Shown piece after piece: positions 1-10,514 of a stretch of DNA of 64,000 nt (within the stretch, counting starts at the first letter, position 1; each line of letters opens with the position of its first letter). The position numbers and the translations under genes were made by a program. The DNA lies in the NCBI GenBank assembly GCA_963825255.1, contig CAWGSF010000001.1:186001-250000 (forward strand). The letters are read 5' to 3'. A model generated the notes under the pieces. The model had not been told where the DNA came from. It did no database searches and saw only the letters and a program-made list of their open reading frames with translations. Source of the stretch: JAIBJN01 sp963825255. Lineage in GTDB: Bacteria; Actinomycetota; Thermoleophilia; Gaiellales; Gaiellaceae.

Positions 1-1965
1 GCCTGGCTGCTCGTGCGCGAGTTCCGCCAGCCGACCAGGTTCACGCGTCCCGGGGCCGACGCGACCCTCGCCCTGCAGGCGCTCGAGCGCGGCCGCATGA
101 CCGCCGCCGCCGCGGCCGCAGCGGTGCGGGCGGACCTCCTCGACACGTACCAGGCCCGCCTGCGCGCCTCGCTCGAGACCCTCGACGGCGTCGCCGAGGA
201 GGGCTTCGCCGTCCGCAGCGCGGGCGAGGCGGCGCTCGCGCGGGGCTACTTCGCGCTCCTCGCCCCCGCGTACGCGGAGCAGCGGGGCAAGACGGCCGCC
301 GATTCTGTGGCGGCCGCCTTCGACCGGCTGGTGCCGGCTGCGGCCGGCGGCGATCGGGCAGGCCTCGCCGACGCCCGCGCGGACATCGACGGCGCCCTGG
401 AGGGTTTCCGGGCGGCGCCGCTCGCACCCGAGGAGGAGCTTCGGCGCGCCGGCCAGCTCCAGCGCTTCCTCGCGCTCGTCCCGATCGAGTACGACCGGGG
501 CGTCGAGGGAGGCCAGGTCACGCTCGATTTCGAGGTACAGGAGGCGATCACGTTCCGCGACGGCGCAGCGCAGGCATTCGGGGACCTCGAGAACGTCCTC
601 GCGGAGCGCGACCAGGCGGAGACGCGCCGGCTCGGAACGCTCCTCGCGCCAGCTCGGCACCGACCTCGCCGCCGCCGCCCGCGGCGACGAGGTCGCCGAT
701 CCCGCTGCCGTCCAGGCGGCGACCGACGAGGCGGTCGGCCTCACCGACTCGCTCTACCCGGACGAATGGAAGGACGCGGGCGCGACGGCCGACTTCGACG
801 TCATCTCGGCGACGCTCGACCGTCTCGAGGGCGCCATCGCGGCCGGGCAGTTCTCGACGGCCGAGCAGGCGCGGCTCGAGGCCTATGCGTTCTTCGAGTT
901 CGGGCCGGAGCAGCGTCTGCGCGGGCTCGCGCCCGACCTGTTCGTCAGGGTCGAGGGGCTGTTCTGGTACGGCGCCGACGACCATCCGGGGCTGGCGCAG
1001 CTCGTGAAGCAGAAGGCGGATGCCGCGGAGGTGGCCGCGACCCGCAAGGCTCTGGACGTCGCGCTCGGCGACGCCGAGAGCGCGGTCGGGGCCGGGCCGA
1101 CCTCGACGTTCTCGGTCGTCACGAACACGGCGATCATCGTCTTCCGCGAGGGGCTCGAGGCCGTCCTCATCCTCGCGGCGCTCATGGCGGGGATGGTCGG
1201 CGCCCAGGCCCGCTTCCGGCGGCCGCTCCTCTTCGGCGCGCTGGGCGCTCTCGTGGCCAGCGCCGCGACCTGGGCGATCGCCCAGACCGTCCTCGGCAGC
1301 CTGAGCCATTACGGCGAGAAGCTCGAGGCGATCGTCTCGCTCGTGGCGATCGGCGTCCTCCTGCTCGTCCTCAACTGGTTCTACCACCGCGTCTACTGGA
1401 ACGAGCACCTCGCGGAGCTGCACGGGAAGAAGAAGCGGCTGCTCGCCTTCGGGATCGGCGCGGCGACTGCGCAGGTCATCGGCCTCGCAGCCCTCGGGTT
1501 CTCGAGCGTCTACCGGGAGGGCTTCGAGACCGTCCTCTTCCTCCAGGCGCTCGTGCTCGAGGCGGGAGCGGCGACCGTCCTCGCCGGCGTGGCCGTCGGC
1601 CTCGCCGCGACGCTGGCGGTGGGCGTGCTCACGATCAAGCTCCAGCGAAAGCTCCCTCACAAGAAGATGCTGATCGGCACGGGGATCCTCATCCTCTGGG
1701 TGCTCGTGGTCATGGTGGGCACGACCGTGCAGAACCTCCAGGTCGTCGGCTGGGTGCCGGTGCACCCCGGTCGAGGGCCTGCGCCTCCCGTACTGGGCGG
1801 GCCTCTGGCTCGGCGTCTTCCCGACCTGGGAGGGCCTCGTCGCCCAGGGCGCGGCCATCGCGGTCGTGCTCGGCAGCTACTTCGCCGCCGAGCAGGTGCG
1901 CGCCACGCCGCCGCCGGGCGATCCTCGAGAAGCCCACGCCGGCAGCCTCGTACACGCGCTCGTAG
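1..1965 (+). CDS. FTR1/EfeU-like iron permease, cut by the window edge, two frameshifts
   Basis: Inner-membrane iron permease of the FTR1/EfeU family, which imports ferric iron coupled to ferroxidation. The frame is open through the left edge, so the real start lies outside. The first ~210 visible residues are a soluble helical region. A one-base shift near 645 moves coding to the second frame, where a second soluble stretch runs to about 1110. Membrane helices follow, with the two family-defining motifs REGLEAVLI (about 1146) and REGFETVLF (about 1514). A second shift near 1768 moves coding to the third frame (PYWAGLWLGVFPTWEGL). The true stop is unclear (1930-2200). The large N-terminal domain is longer than in classical EfeU. 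No EfeO/EfeB partner is visible. Confidence 0.8.
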   Translation, partial: AWLLVREFRQPTRFTRPGADATLALQALERGRMTAAAAAAAVRADLLDTYQARLRASLETLDGVAEEGFAVRSAGEAALARGYFALLAPAYAEQRGKTAADSVAAAFDRLVPAAAGGDRAGLADARADIDGALEGFRAAPLAPEEELRRAGQLQRFLALVPIEYDRGVEGGQVTLDFEVQEAITFRDGAAQAFGDLENVLAERDQAETRRLGTLLAPARHRPRRRRPRRRGRRSRCRPGGDRRGGRPHRLALPGRMEGRGRDGRLRRHLGDARPSRGRHRGRAVLDGRAGAARGLCVLRVRAGAASARARARPVRQGRGAVLVRRRRPSGAGAAREAEGGCRGGGRDPQGSGRRARRRRERGRGRADLDVLGRHEHGDHRLPRGARGRPHPRGAHGGDGRRPGPLPAAAPLRRAGRSRGQRRDLGDRPDRPRQPEPLRREARGDRLARGDRRPPARPQLVLPPRLLERAPRGAAREEEAAARLRDRRGDCAGHRPRSPRVLERLPGGLRDRPLPPGARARGGSGDRPRRRGRRPRRDAGGGRAHDQAPAKAPSQEDADRHGDPHPLGARGHGGHDRAEPPGRRLGAGAPRSRACASRTGRASGSASSRPGRASSPRARPSRSCSAATSPPSRCAPRRRRAILEKPTPAASYTRS

Positions 1966-2317
1966 CGAGGGACAATCTCGTCATGGCGCACGCTGCGCGT
2001 GACGGAATCGGCGGCCTGCGACGTATGAAGGCCGTGAACGCACTCGCGCCGCCGCTTCCTCGGCGGGCTTCGCTCAGGCGGAGCTTCGCCGAGGTCGCGA
2101 CCGACCACCTCGACGCTGTGCACCGCCATCGTGCTCAGCCCCGTGCTCGTGCTGGTCATCCTCCTCTGGCTCGTGCTCCGCGCGCGCGGCCGCAGGGTTG
2201 AGAGGCGCCTCCTCGAGCGGCCCGATCCGGCGACGCCCTCCTCCGACCCACCGGCATAGCCGAGCAAGTAACAGACTGTTACTTGGGCTCGTGGGCCGCG
2301 TGCGCAAGAATGCGGCC
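1966..2317. other. Intergenic stretch with one weak small ORF and a palindrome
   Basis: No convincing gene. Plus-strand codons 2131-2259 (GTG start, TAG stop) would encode 42 residues with one hydrophobic segment (VLVLVILLWLVL) followed by a charged tail, so a small membrane protein or the tail of a broken membrane gene is possible. No ribosome-binding site stands out. The 21-bp palindrome at 2265-2285 lies just upstream of the aminotransferase. Confidence 0.3.
2265..2285. repeat. 21-bp palindrome, copy 1 of 3
   Basis: Arms CAAGTAACAG and CTGTTACTTG flank a single central A. The same 21 bases, including the unpaired central A, recur at 42766 and 60475. The element is AT-rich in a GC-rich background. 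Here it sits between co-directional genes, 33 bp before the GTG at 2318 of the aminotransferase. The identity between copies ends exactly at the palindrome. Confidence 0.9.
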
Positions 2318-3514
2318 GTGGCGGTCGAGCCGGACGTTCGCCGGTGGGACGCGCTCTTCGCGGCGCGGACGCGCGGAGGCGCGGGTGAGGGGCTGCTCGA
2401 GATCCTCTCGCTGGCCGCCGCCGAGGACGTCATCTCCTTCACGGGCGGCTTCCCGGACCCCGCGACGTTCCCGGGGCCGGCGATCGCCGAGATCCTGCGC
2501 GAGCTGGCGGAGCGCGGGGACGCCTCGCCGTTCCAGTACGCGCCGGTCGCCGGCCTCCCCGGCCCGCGCGAGCTCGTCGCCGACCGGCTCGAGCGGATCC
2601 AGGGGCGCCGTCCTGCGGAGGACGAGCTCATGCTCACGAGCGGGGCGATCGAGGCGCTCGAGCTCCTCGGAAAGGCGCTCGTCGACAAGGGTGACACCGC
2701 CGTCGTCGAGGCGCCCACGTACCTGGGCGCGATCATGGCGTTCCAGAGCTTCGAGGCGGAGGTCGCCGGCGTCCCGCTCGACGCCGACGGGCTCGCGGTG
2801 GACGAGCTCGAGCGTCTGGTCACCGCCGGGCCGACGCCGAAGCTCGTCTACACGATCCCCGACTTCCAGAACCCCGCCGGGGTGAGCCTCTCGGCCGAGC
2901 GGCGGGAGGCGCTGGTCGGGCTGGCGCGGCGCCACGGGTTCCTCGTCGTCGAGGACGTCGCCTACCGCGAGCTGTCGTTCGCGGAGGACCGCCCGCCCAC
3001 GCTCTGGAGCCTCGCGCCCGACGTCGTCGTCCAGGCGGGCACGTTCTCGAAGACGTTCTTCCCGGGCGTGCGACTCGGCTGGGCGGTCGGGCCGCCCGAC
3101 GTCGTCGCCAAGCTCGTCTGGGCGAAGCAGAACACGGACCAGTGCGCCGGCGCCCTCGGCCAGCGGCTGCTCGAGGAGTACGCGCGGCGGGGCCTCCTCG
3201 ACGAGCAGATCGAGCGCGCCCGGAGCCTCTACCACACGCGCCGGGACGCGATCATGGCGGCGTTCGAGCGCCATCTCGGCGATCGGGCGACCTGGACGCG
3301 GCCGGAGGGCGGCTTCTTCACGTGGGTCGAGCTCTCGCCCGACCTCGACGCCGTCGCGATCGCCGAGCAGGCCCTCGAGGCCGGCGTCGCCGTCGTGCCC
3401 GGGCCGCCGTTCTTCCCCGCCGCCGGCGGCGAGCACCACGTGCGGCTCTCGTACAGCAGGGCGAGCGAGGACGAGATCGACGAAGGCGTCCGCCGGCTCG
3501 GGCAGCTGCTCTAG
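2318..3514 (+). CDS. PLP-dependent aminotransferase, class I/II (2-aminoadipate/MocR-type)
   Basis: Fold-type I aminotransferase of about 398 residues, close to the LysN/ARO8-like group used on 2-aminoadipate, branched-chain and aromatic amino acids. The internal-aldimine lysine is in SKTFFPGVRLGW (Lys about 245), preceded by the cofactor-ring motif TIPDFQNPAGV and the N-terminal substrate loop FTGGFPDPATFP. GTG 2318 (VAVEPDVRRW) is chosen because family members begin near there and the upstream frame runs back through the palindrome; GTG 2291 and 2300 are alternatives. Its stop overlaps the stop of the convergent lipoprotein gene in a shared ctag. Substrate cannot be fixed from sequence. Confidence 0.85.
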   Translation: MAVEPDVRRWDALFAARTRGGAGEGLLEILSLAAAEDVISFTGGFPDPATFPGPAIAEILRELAERGDASPFQYAPVAGLPGPRELVADRLERIQGRRPAEDELMLTSGAIEALELLGKALVDKGDTAVVEAPTYLGAIMAFQSFEAEVAGVPLDADGLAVDELERLVTAGPTPKLVYTIPDFQNPAGVSLSAERREALVGLARRHGFLVVEDVAYRELSFAEDRPPTLWSLAPDVVVQAGTFSKTFFPGVRLGWAVGPPDVVAKLVWAKQNTDQCAGALGQRLLEEYARRGLLDEQIERARSLYHTRRDAIMAAFERHLGDRATWTRPEGGFFTWVELSPDLDAVAIAEQALEAGVAVVPGPPFFPAAGGEHHVRLSYSRASEDEIDEGVRRLGQLL

Positions 3515-3949
3515 CCGCGGTCCTCGATGATCTGAAGCTCGTCGGCGCAGGACTGCTCCGGCGATCCGGTCCGGCAGGGGGCCGAGCGCTCGTCGTTCCA
3601 CACGGCCACGTACACGTGGTAGTTCTGGCTCTCGAGCTCGAGCAGCGTGCCCGTCGCGCGTCGGCTGACGGGCCACGACCTCCCAGCCCGCGGCCACGGC
3701 CTTCTGCTCGAGCGCGTCGGCCCGTCCGCTCTGCGGCAGGGGAGACACGAGGAAGAGCCGCGCACACTCCGGGTTGCCCTCGATCTGCACGCAGGACCCT
3801 TCGTCGGTCTCGATGACCCGGGCCGAGGCGGGCACGAGGGAGTGCGCGGCCATGCGGAGGTCCTCCAGGTCGGCCCCCGGGCTCCCCGTCGAGCACGCGA
3901 CGAGGAGCAGGGAGGCCAGGAATGGCGTGCAGACGAGTAGGCGGCGCAT
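3511..3949 (-). CDS. Predicted lipoprotein, one frameshift
   Basis: Secreted lipid-anchored protein of about 145 residues with no recognised domain. ATG 3949 starts MRRLLVCTPFLASLLLVACS: a short basic n-region, hydrophobic core and a lipobox ending at Cys19. The first ~100 codons are in one frame (up to QPTRDGH); a single-base shift near 3650 moves the rest to the next frame (LESQNYHVYVAVWNDERSAP...IIEDRG). Two cysteine pairs outside the signal could form disulfides. It ends convergent with, and overlapping by four bases, the aminotransferase stop. Function unknown. Confidence 0.65.
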
Positions 3950-3990
3950 GTGGTCGCCCTCATCCTGCAGGCGATCGCAGCCGCGCGGCG

Positions 3991-4941
3991 CTACCGGACG
4001 CCGACGGGCTCGCGGCGGCTGCGCCCGAAGGTGCCGCGGGTGGCCGCGCTGGCGCGGGCGAAGCTCCAGGCGGCGCGCTCGTCGACCGCGAGCGTGACCG
4101 GCCCGTGGACGATGAGGGAGTCGCCGGCCTGCTCCTTGAGGAGGTCGGCGAAGAACCCTTCCGCGAGCCATTCGCGGCCGGGAGCGACCGTGGCGCGGAG
4201 CCGGATTCGCGTGAGGCTGACCGAGAGCTCGTCCACGTGCTCGATCCACGGGCGGCGCACGAAGGTCGTCGGCCCCTCGGGAAGGATCGCGGCCACCGCG
4301 GCGACGAGCTGCTCCCCCTCGTCGCGCTTGCTCACGAAGAGCTCGATCGCCAGCTCCTTCACGCCCCGGGGAAGCACTCTGACCGCCTGGATCTGCGAGT
4401 TGTTGATGTGCACGACCTCGCCGTTCAGCGAGCGGAGCCGCGTCCGGCGCAGGGAGAGGTCCTCGACCACGCCCTGGAGCTCGAGGCCCGCCTGGACGAC
4501 CACCGTGTCGCCGACCGAGAACCAGCGCTCCATGAACATCATCAGGCCCGCGAGGATGTCCATGAGGATCCGCTGCGCCGCGAACCCGGCGACGATGACG
4601 GCGAACGATGCGCCGGCGATGGCCGTGAGACGGTCGACGCCACCCGTCAGCTGCGCGATCGAGAGGACGATCGCCGTTCCGAACGCGAGGTAGATGATCG
4701 CCGCGCGGATGATGGTGACGAGCGTCTCGCGGCGCTTGAGGTTCGCCATCTTCCCGGTCGCCTCGAGGTCAGTCGAGCTGTGCCGGCGGTCGTGCCATTC
4801 GAGGACGCGGCGCGCGACCCACGCGCTCGAGCGCGCGACGAGCCACGCGAGCGCGAAGAGCGCGACGATGACGACCACCCGGCCGAACGGCGGGTAGAGC
4901 GGCGTCTTCGAGTTGAGGAGGTCGACGAGAGGATCGAGCAT
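3991..4941 (-). CDS. MscS-family mechanosensitive ion channel
   Basis: Small-conductance mechanosensitive channel of 316 residues in the plasma membrane, which opens on osmotic downshock. Three N-terminal helices (about residues 20-40, 75-100 and 108-130) precede the pore-lining segment (GASFAVIVAGFAAQRILMDILAGLMMFMERWFSVGD split over residues 115-150) with its Gly/Ala-rich face, then the beta domain (VVEDLSLRRTRLRSLNGEVVHINNSQI) that is diagnostic of MscS. Length is normal for a minimal MscS. The C-terminus ends with a basic tail rather than a long extension. It stands alone on the minus strand. Confidence 0.9.
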   Translation of the reverse strand: MLDPLVDLLNSKTPLYPPFGRVVVIVALFALAWLVARSSAWVARRVLEWHDRRHSSTDLEATGKMANLKRRETLVTIIRAAIIYLAFGTAIVLSIAQLTGGVDRLTAIAGASFAVIVAGFAAQRILMDILAGLMMFMERWFSVGDTVVVQAGLELQGVVEDLSLRRTRLRSLNGEVVHINNSQIQAVRVLPRGVKELAIELFVSKRDEGEQLVAAVAAILPEGPTTFVRRPWIEHVDELSVSLTRIRLRATVAPGREWLAEGFFADLLKEQAGDSLIVHGPVTLAVDERAAWSFARASAATRGTFGRSRREPVGVR

Positions 4942-5030
4942 GGCGGTGCCTGGCCGGGACGGGGCTTCTCCTCACCGTATCGGCGCCCGTCCCGGCACCC
5001 AGGCATCGCCGGCCCGGTCCTAACCCGACC

Positions 5031-5570
5031 TTAATGTGGAGAGAGCGCCGGCCGCCGGCGCCGGTGGACGAGGGCCGCGGCCACGCAGGCGGCGAGAGCG
5101 ACCAGGACCGCCCCGCCGGCCGCGAACGGCCACACCGGGAACGATCCGACCACGGGCGTTGCGCTCACCGGGTCGGTTCCGCCACCCCCGACGGTCGGAG
5201 CCTCGACGTACCACTGGCCGCCCAGCGGATACGACCGGCCCGTGATCCCGTCGAAGGACTCGACGACGTACCAACCCGGCTCGGGGAACACGACGCGGAC
5301 GTCCCAGACCTGGGGGTCCGACGTACGCGTCGCCTGGAAGGTCAGCTCGTCCCCGCCGTCGACGTTTCGGACCGTGACGCCGGGCCGCGCGGCCGCCAGG
5401 AGCTCGGGCGAGCCCTCGACGAGCTGGATCTGCGGCGTCCACGGGTCGCCGGGGTGCATCCCGACCGGGGTCGAGCTGAGCTCGACGCCCCCTTCCTTCG
5501 CAGTCGCCGCGGGGCCGAGCACGCTCGCGGCGGCGAGCATCGTCACCATCAGCAGTCCGAACCGTCGCAT
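5031..5570 (-). CDS. Secreted beta-sandwich-like protein with C-terminal membrane anchor
   Basis: About 179 residues. ATG 5570 (MRRFGLLMVTMLAAASVLG) gives a clear signal peptide ending near AATA. The ATG six bases upstream (5576) abuts the AGGAGG ribosome site, so the 7-base spacing to 5570 decides the start. The middle (PQIQLVEGSPELLAAARPG...VRVVFPEPGWYVVESFDG) resembles the exported beta-sandwich modules of YtkA/FixH-like proteins, but I cannot assign a family firmly. A C-terminal helix (FAAGGAVLVALAACVAAALV) and an arginine cluster anchor it to the membrane with the domain outside. It is followed downstream in the same direction by MscS and preceded by the lysyl oxidase gene. Confidence 0.65.
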   Translation of the reverse strand: MRRFGLLMVTMLAAASVLGPAATAKEGGVELSSTPVGMHPGDPWTPQIQLVEGSPELLAAARPGVTVRNVDGGDELTFQATRTSDPQVWDVRVVFPEPGWYVVESFDGITGRSYPLGGQWYVEAPTVGGGGTDPVSATPVVGSFPVWPFAAGGAVLVALAACVAAALVHRRRRPALSPH

Positions 5571-5638
5571 CTCCATCCCTCCTCGGGGCCTTTTCAGCTC
5601 TCTACACCGCTCGCTCGCCGGGGGTTCCGGCGGCCGGC

Positions 5639-6430
5639 TCAGGCGGCGCAGCTGTCCGAGCCCGGGCAGCGCGCGAGCACGCTGACCGTGGGGATGTCGC
5701 CCGTGTCGCGGCGGATCCGGATGAGCACCGAGGCAGCGTTGTTCGAGAGGGTCTCCTCCTCGAGGACGCCCTCCGGGTTCACGCGGTGGACGAGGAGGTA
5801 GCGGCCCGCCGGGACTGACGTGACGTCGACGAACTGACCCTCGAGCTGGGGGACGTAGTCGTCGCCGTAGCCGGGGGAGAGGCCCTGCTCGACGGAGAGG
5901 AGGCCGGGCTGGTTGCGCCCGCACTCCTCCGTCCACACGGGTCGCGGCGGCTCGTTCGGGAGCGTGGAGCGATCGTCCGTCCTGTAGCGGTCGCCGAGGC
6001 AGAAGCCCGTCTTCCGGTCGGGCTCGACGAGCTCGTTGCTCGCGGCCCGGCGAAGCTCGTAGGTCTCGAAGCCGAGCAGGTGCCAGTGCTCGTGGGTCTC
6101 CTCGCGGACGTAGTGGATGTGCGCGCGTACCGGCCGGACGCGGGTGGAGCCGTCGCTCCGGCGGACGAGCTGGCTGACCGACATCGCCGGCGTCGTCGTG
6201 TCGGGCCGCTCTCCCTCGACGAGGAGCGGGCCGGAGCCGACGTTGTCCACGGCCGAGCCGAACGTCAGGAGGTAGGAGTCGCCGTCACGGACGACCGCGA
6301 TCGCCGAGGGCTCCGCCTGGTCGAGGTCGGGGAGGAGCTCGTCCGGGCCGCCGTCGCCGAGCAGCAGGAGGCCGACGGCGCCGAGCGCGACGCCGAGGAC
6401 GGCGACGAGAAGGGCCAGGAGCCAGCGCAC
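5639..6430 (-). CDS. Bacterial lysyl oxidase-family protein (copper amine oxidase type)
   Basis: Exported 263-residue protein of the lysyl oxidase family, which deaminates lysine side chains to aldehydes with copper and a lysyl tyrosylquinone in animal members. GTG 6430 starts a membrane anchor/signal (WLLALLVAVLGVALGAVGLLLLG). The copper site is visible as HIHYVREETHEHWHLLGFETYEL (split: HIHY near residue 105, then HEHWH), matching the bacterial HxHWH pattern, followed by KTGFCLGD and the terminal NNAASVLIRI strand typical of the family. Cysteines FCLGD, EECG and RCPGSDSC could form disulfides. Bacterial members are poorly characterised; the substrate here is unknown. Confidence 0.8.
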   Translation of the reverse strand: MRWLLALLVAVLGVALGAVGLLLLGDGGPDELLPDLDQAEPSAIAVVRDGDSYLLTFGSAVDNVGSGPLLVEGERPDTTTPAMSVSQLVRRSDGSTRVRPVRAHIHYVREETHEHWHLLGFETYELRRAASNELVEPDRKTGFCLGDRYRTDDRSTLPNEPPRPVWTEECGRNQPGLLSVEQGLSPGYGDDYVPQLEGQFVDVTSVPAGRYLLVHRVNPEGVLEEETLSNNAASVLIRIRRDTGDIPTVSVLARCPGSDSCAA

Positions 6431-6487
6431 GAGGCAATCATGGTGCCTGGCCTGCGCACAGCGCGGTCGGGGTCGAGCCGCGGAGGG

Positions 6488-7267
6488 CTAGTCGCGCCCG
6501 GGGAGCGTCGGCAGCGTGGGTTGCGTCGGGAGGGTCGGCGCCTGGTGGCTGCCCCCGCCGCCGCCTCCGGACGGAGGCCGCGTGCCTCCCGGGCTCGGCG
6601 GGCTCGAGGGCTGAGCGGGCGTCGGCGCAGACCGCGGGGGCGTCGGCTGCACGGGCGGGGTCAGGGGCGTCGACGCGGGGCGACTCGACGGCTTGGAGCC
6701 GCCGCCCGACGGCTTGCCGGGGCCCGCGTCGTCCGACGCGGCACCTCGACGGTGGCGCTTCGCCTTCTCGGGCGTGGTCGTCGTCGTGCGCAGGCCGTCG
6801 GCCTGGACGGCGCCGTCGGCGACCGGGCGCGTCACCGGTCCGGCCGGCGGGGGGGCGATCACCGCCGGCACGGTCCCCCGCTCGAAGGAGGGCGCCGCGC
6901 TCCCGCCCGGAAGCGAGATCGAGAGGTCGCCCGGCGCGAAGACGCGGAGCCAGAGGAAGACGGTTCCCGCCGTCAGCGCGGCGAGGAGCACGAGGTTCCC
7001 GCTCGAGAGCAGCGGGGCCCGCACGATCCCGGCGCTCGTGGCGAGGGCGGCCGGGGCGACGGCCGCAGGTGCCCGGGGCGGTGCCGGAGCCGTGACCGGA
7101 GCGGCCATGAGCACGGGGTCGAGCGCCGCGGCGCCGGCCGCGGGAGCCAGCCCGGACTCACTCGCCTCGGCGGCGCACTCGATCCGGTCGAACGCGCGTC
7201 CGAGGCCCGGAACGACCACCTGGAACCCGCGGGGATTGAAGTCTCGGCCACACACTGCGCAACGCAT
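6488..7267 (-). CDS. Membrane protein with N-terminal Cys motif and Pro/Ser/Gly-rich tail
   Basis: No recognised family. The first ten residues (MRCAVCGRDF) hold a CxxC knuckle, with a third Cys in IECAAE near residue 31, so a partial zinc ribbon is possible. One membrane helix lies near residues 88-107 (GNLVLLAALTAGTVFLWLRV). The remainder, about 150 residues, is low-complexity Pro/Thr/Ser/Gly and probably unstructured outside the cell. It starts 243 bases beyond the end of the diguanylate cyclase on the same strand. The low complexity makes function prediction unsafe. Confidence 0.6.
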   Translation of the reverse strand: MRCAVCGRDFNPRGFQVVVPGLGRAFDRIECAAEASESGLAPAAGAAALDPVLMAAPVTAPAPPRAPAAVAPAALATSAGIVRAPLLSSGNLVLLAALTAGTVFLWLRVFAPGDLSISLPGGSAAPSFERGTVPAVIAPPPAGPVTRPVADGAVQADGLRTTTTTPEKAKRHRRGAASDDAGPGKPSGGGSKPSSRPASTPLTPPVQPTPPRSAPTPAQPSSPPSPGGTRPPSGGGGGGSHQAPTLPTQPTLPTLPGRD

Positions 7268-7281
7268 GGCGCTCGGTTATA

Positions 7282-9024
<1,743 letters not shown>

Positions 9025-9033
9025 AGGCAGAGT

Positions 9034-9972
9034 CTAGAAGGTGGAATCGCGAAAACCGCTCGCGATCGCGAGGAGGATGAGCGCGGCGAGCACGAGCCGG
9101 TAGACGACGAACACCCCGTAGGTGTGCCGGCGGACGTAGCCGAGGAGCCCCCAGATGGCGCAGAGGCCCGCTCCGGCCGAGGCGAGCATCCCGACGAGGA
9201 AGGGCCCGCCCCAGCCGGGCGGGAGGTCGCCGAGCGCGACGTCGGTGACGCCCTTGAAGAGGACGGCGCCGAAGGTGATGGGGATGAGCAGGAGGAACGA
9301 GACTCGTGCCGCGGAGTCGCGGTCGAGTCCGAGAAAGCGGCCGGCGGTGATCGTGATGCCAGAGCGGGAGACGCCGGGCATGAGCGCCAGGCTCTGGGCG
9401 AAGCCCACCGCCACCGCCGTGCCCAGCCCGAGCTCGTCCATCTCCCTCCGCTTCGGGGTGCGGTCGGCGAGCCACAGGAGAAGGCCCCCGAGCGCGAGGA
9501 AGATCGCGATCTGCCACGGCTCGCCCAGGTGCTCGACGATGACGTTCTCCCCAAGGGCGCCGATCACCGCCGCGGGGACGGTCGCCACGGCTACGAACCA
9601 GGCGATCCGCTCGTCCGCGGTCTCGATCCGCCGCCGGCGCACGCTGCCGAGCCAGGCGGCGGTGAGCTTGACGACATCCGCCCAGAAGTAGGCCACCACG
9701 GCGACGAGCGTCCCGAGGTGGAGCGCGACGTCGAACGTCTGGTTGAACTCCTCGTGCGTCTCCAGGTACGTCCAGTCGAAGAGCCAGGGGACGAGGATCA
9801 GATGGCCCGAGGAGGAGATCGGGAGGAGCTCCGTGAGGCCCTGGACGATCCCGAGGACGAGCGCCTGCCAGTCGAGCAGGGCGGCCGGGTCGTCCCCCAT
9901 GCCCGCGAGCGTGAGGACGACCGCGAGAAGCAGCGCCCCAGCGGCGACGACGAGGATGCCGGCACGACGCAT
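9034..9972 (-). CDS. uppP: Undecaprenyl-diphosphatase UppP/BacA
   Basis: Integral membrane phosphatase that regenerates undecaprenyl phosphate for peptidoglycan and wall-polymer synthesis; overexpression gives bacitracin resistance in other bacteria. 312 residues, multiple helices. Both family motifs are present: GLTELLPISSSGHLIL (about 45-60, catalytic Glu and SSSGH) and MPGVSRSGITITAGRFLGL (about 200-218, catalytic Arg). An additional N-terminal hydrophobic segment (AGILVVAAGALLLAVVLTLAG) precedes the usual start, making it slightly longer than typical. It is divergent from the cytochrome c gene with only 23 bp between starts. Confidence 0.93.
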   Translation of the reverse strand: MRRAGILVVAAGALLLAVVLTLAGMGDDPAALLDWQALVLGIVQGLTELLPISSSGHLILVPWLFDWTYLETHEEFNQTFDVALHLGTLVAVVAYFWADVVKLTAAWLGSVRRRRIETADERIAWFVAVATVPAAVIGALGENVIVEHLGEPWQIAIFLALGGLLLWLADRTPKRREMDELGLGTAVAVGFAQSLALMPGVSRSGITITAGRFLGLDRDSAARVSFLLLIPITFGAVLFKGVTDVALGDLPPGWGGPFLVGMLASAGAGLCAIWGLLGYVRRHTYGVFVVYRLVLAALILLAIASGFRDSTF

Positions 9973-9995
9973 GGACGGGTTATCGTACGGACCCA

Positions 9996-10493
9996 GTGAG
10001 CCGCAACGACGTGATCATCGGGGTCGCCGCGCTCGTCCTCGTCGTCTTCAGCCTCGTCGTCTCGATCGTGATCCCGCGGCGGGACGCAGGCTTTCCGGGG
10101 CGGAACCTCGCAGCGTTCGTCGTCGTGGCCGCGCTTCTCGTCGTCGGCATGCTGGGGTCGGTCCTGCTGTTCGGGGAGTCCGCCCACGGCAAGGAGACGT
10201 CTGAATCCGCCCAGGAGGAAGCGGCCGGCGCGGGCGGGGGCACGAGCGCCGAGGGCGACGTCGCCGCCGGCAAGGAGGTCTTCGACTCGGCCGGCTGCGC
10301 CAGCTGCCACACGCTCTCCCAGGCTGGGGCGACCGGGACGGTCGGCCCCAACCTCAACGAGTCCACGATCAACCTCGAGGGCGCGATCGCCCAGATCACG
10401 GACGGCGGCGGGGGCATGCCCCCCTTCCAATCTCAGCTCTCGCAGGAGCAGATCAGGGACGTGGCCGCCTTCGTCGTCGCCTCCGAAGGCTGA
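9996..10493 (+). CDS. Membrane-anchored monohaem cytochrome c
   Basis: Small c-type cytochrome of 165 residues for electron transfer on the outer face of the membrane. GTG 9996. Two hydrophobic segments (about 7-25 and 40-60) are followed by a linker rich in Glu/Ala/Gly and one class I cytochrome domain: haem site CASCH (about 110-114), GPNL, and the distal Met in GGGGMPPF (about 140). It is a close paralogue of the cytochrome at 63552-63963, sharing AGKEVF, GATG, VGPNL, GGGGMPPF and QIxDVAA. The partner oxidase or reductase is not in the window. Confidence 0.88.
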   Translation: MSRNDVIIGVAALVLVVFSLVVSIVIPRRDAGFPGRNLAAFVVVAALLVVGMLGSVLLFGESAHGKETSESAQEEAAGAGGGTSAEGDVAAGKEVFDSAGCASCHTLSQAGATGTVGPNLNESTINLEGAIAQITDGGGGMPPFQSQLSQEQIRDVAAFVVASEG

Positions 10494-10514
10494 TTCGCCC
10501 CGCGGGCCGACCCG

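Noticed and set aside
1966..2260. Minus-strand frame over the FTR1 3' end
   Set aside because: Contains a protein-like stretch (HDEIVPRYERVYEAAGV) but no start, ribosome site or family match, and it overlaps real coding on the plus strand.
2265..2285. Palindrome as a simple intrinsic terminator
   Set aside because: No T-run; copy 3 lies upstream of both neighbours, where a terminator would not serve, so the role stays open.
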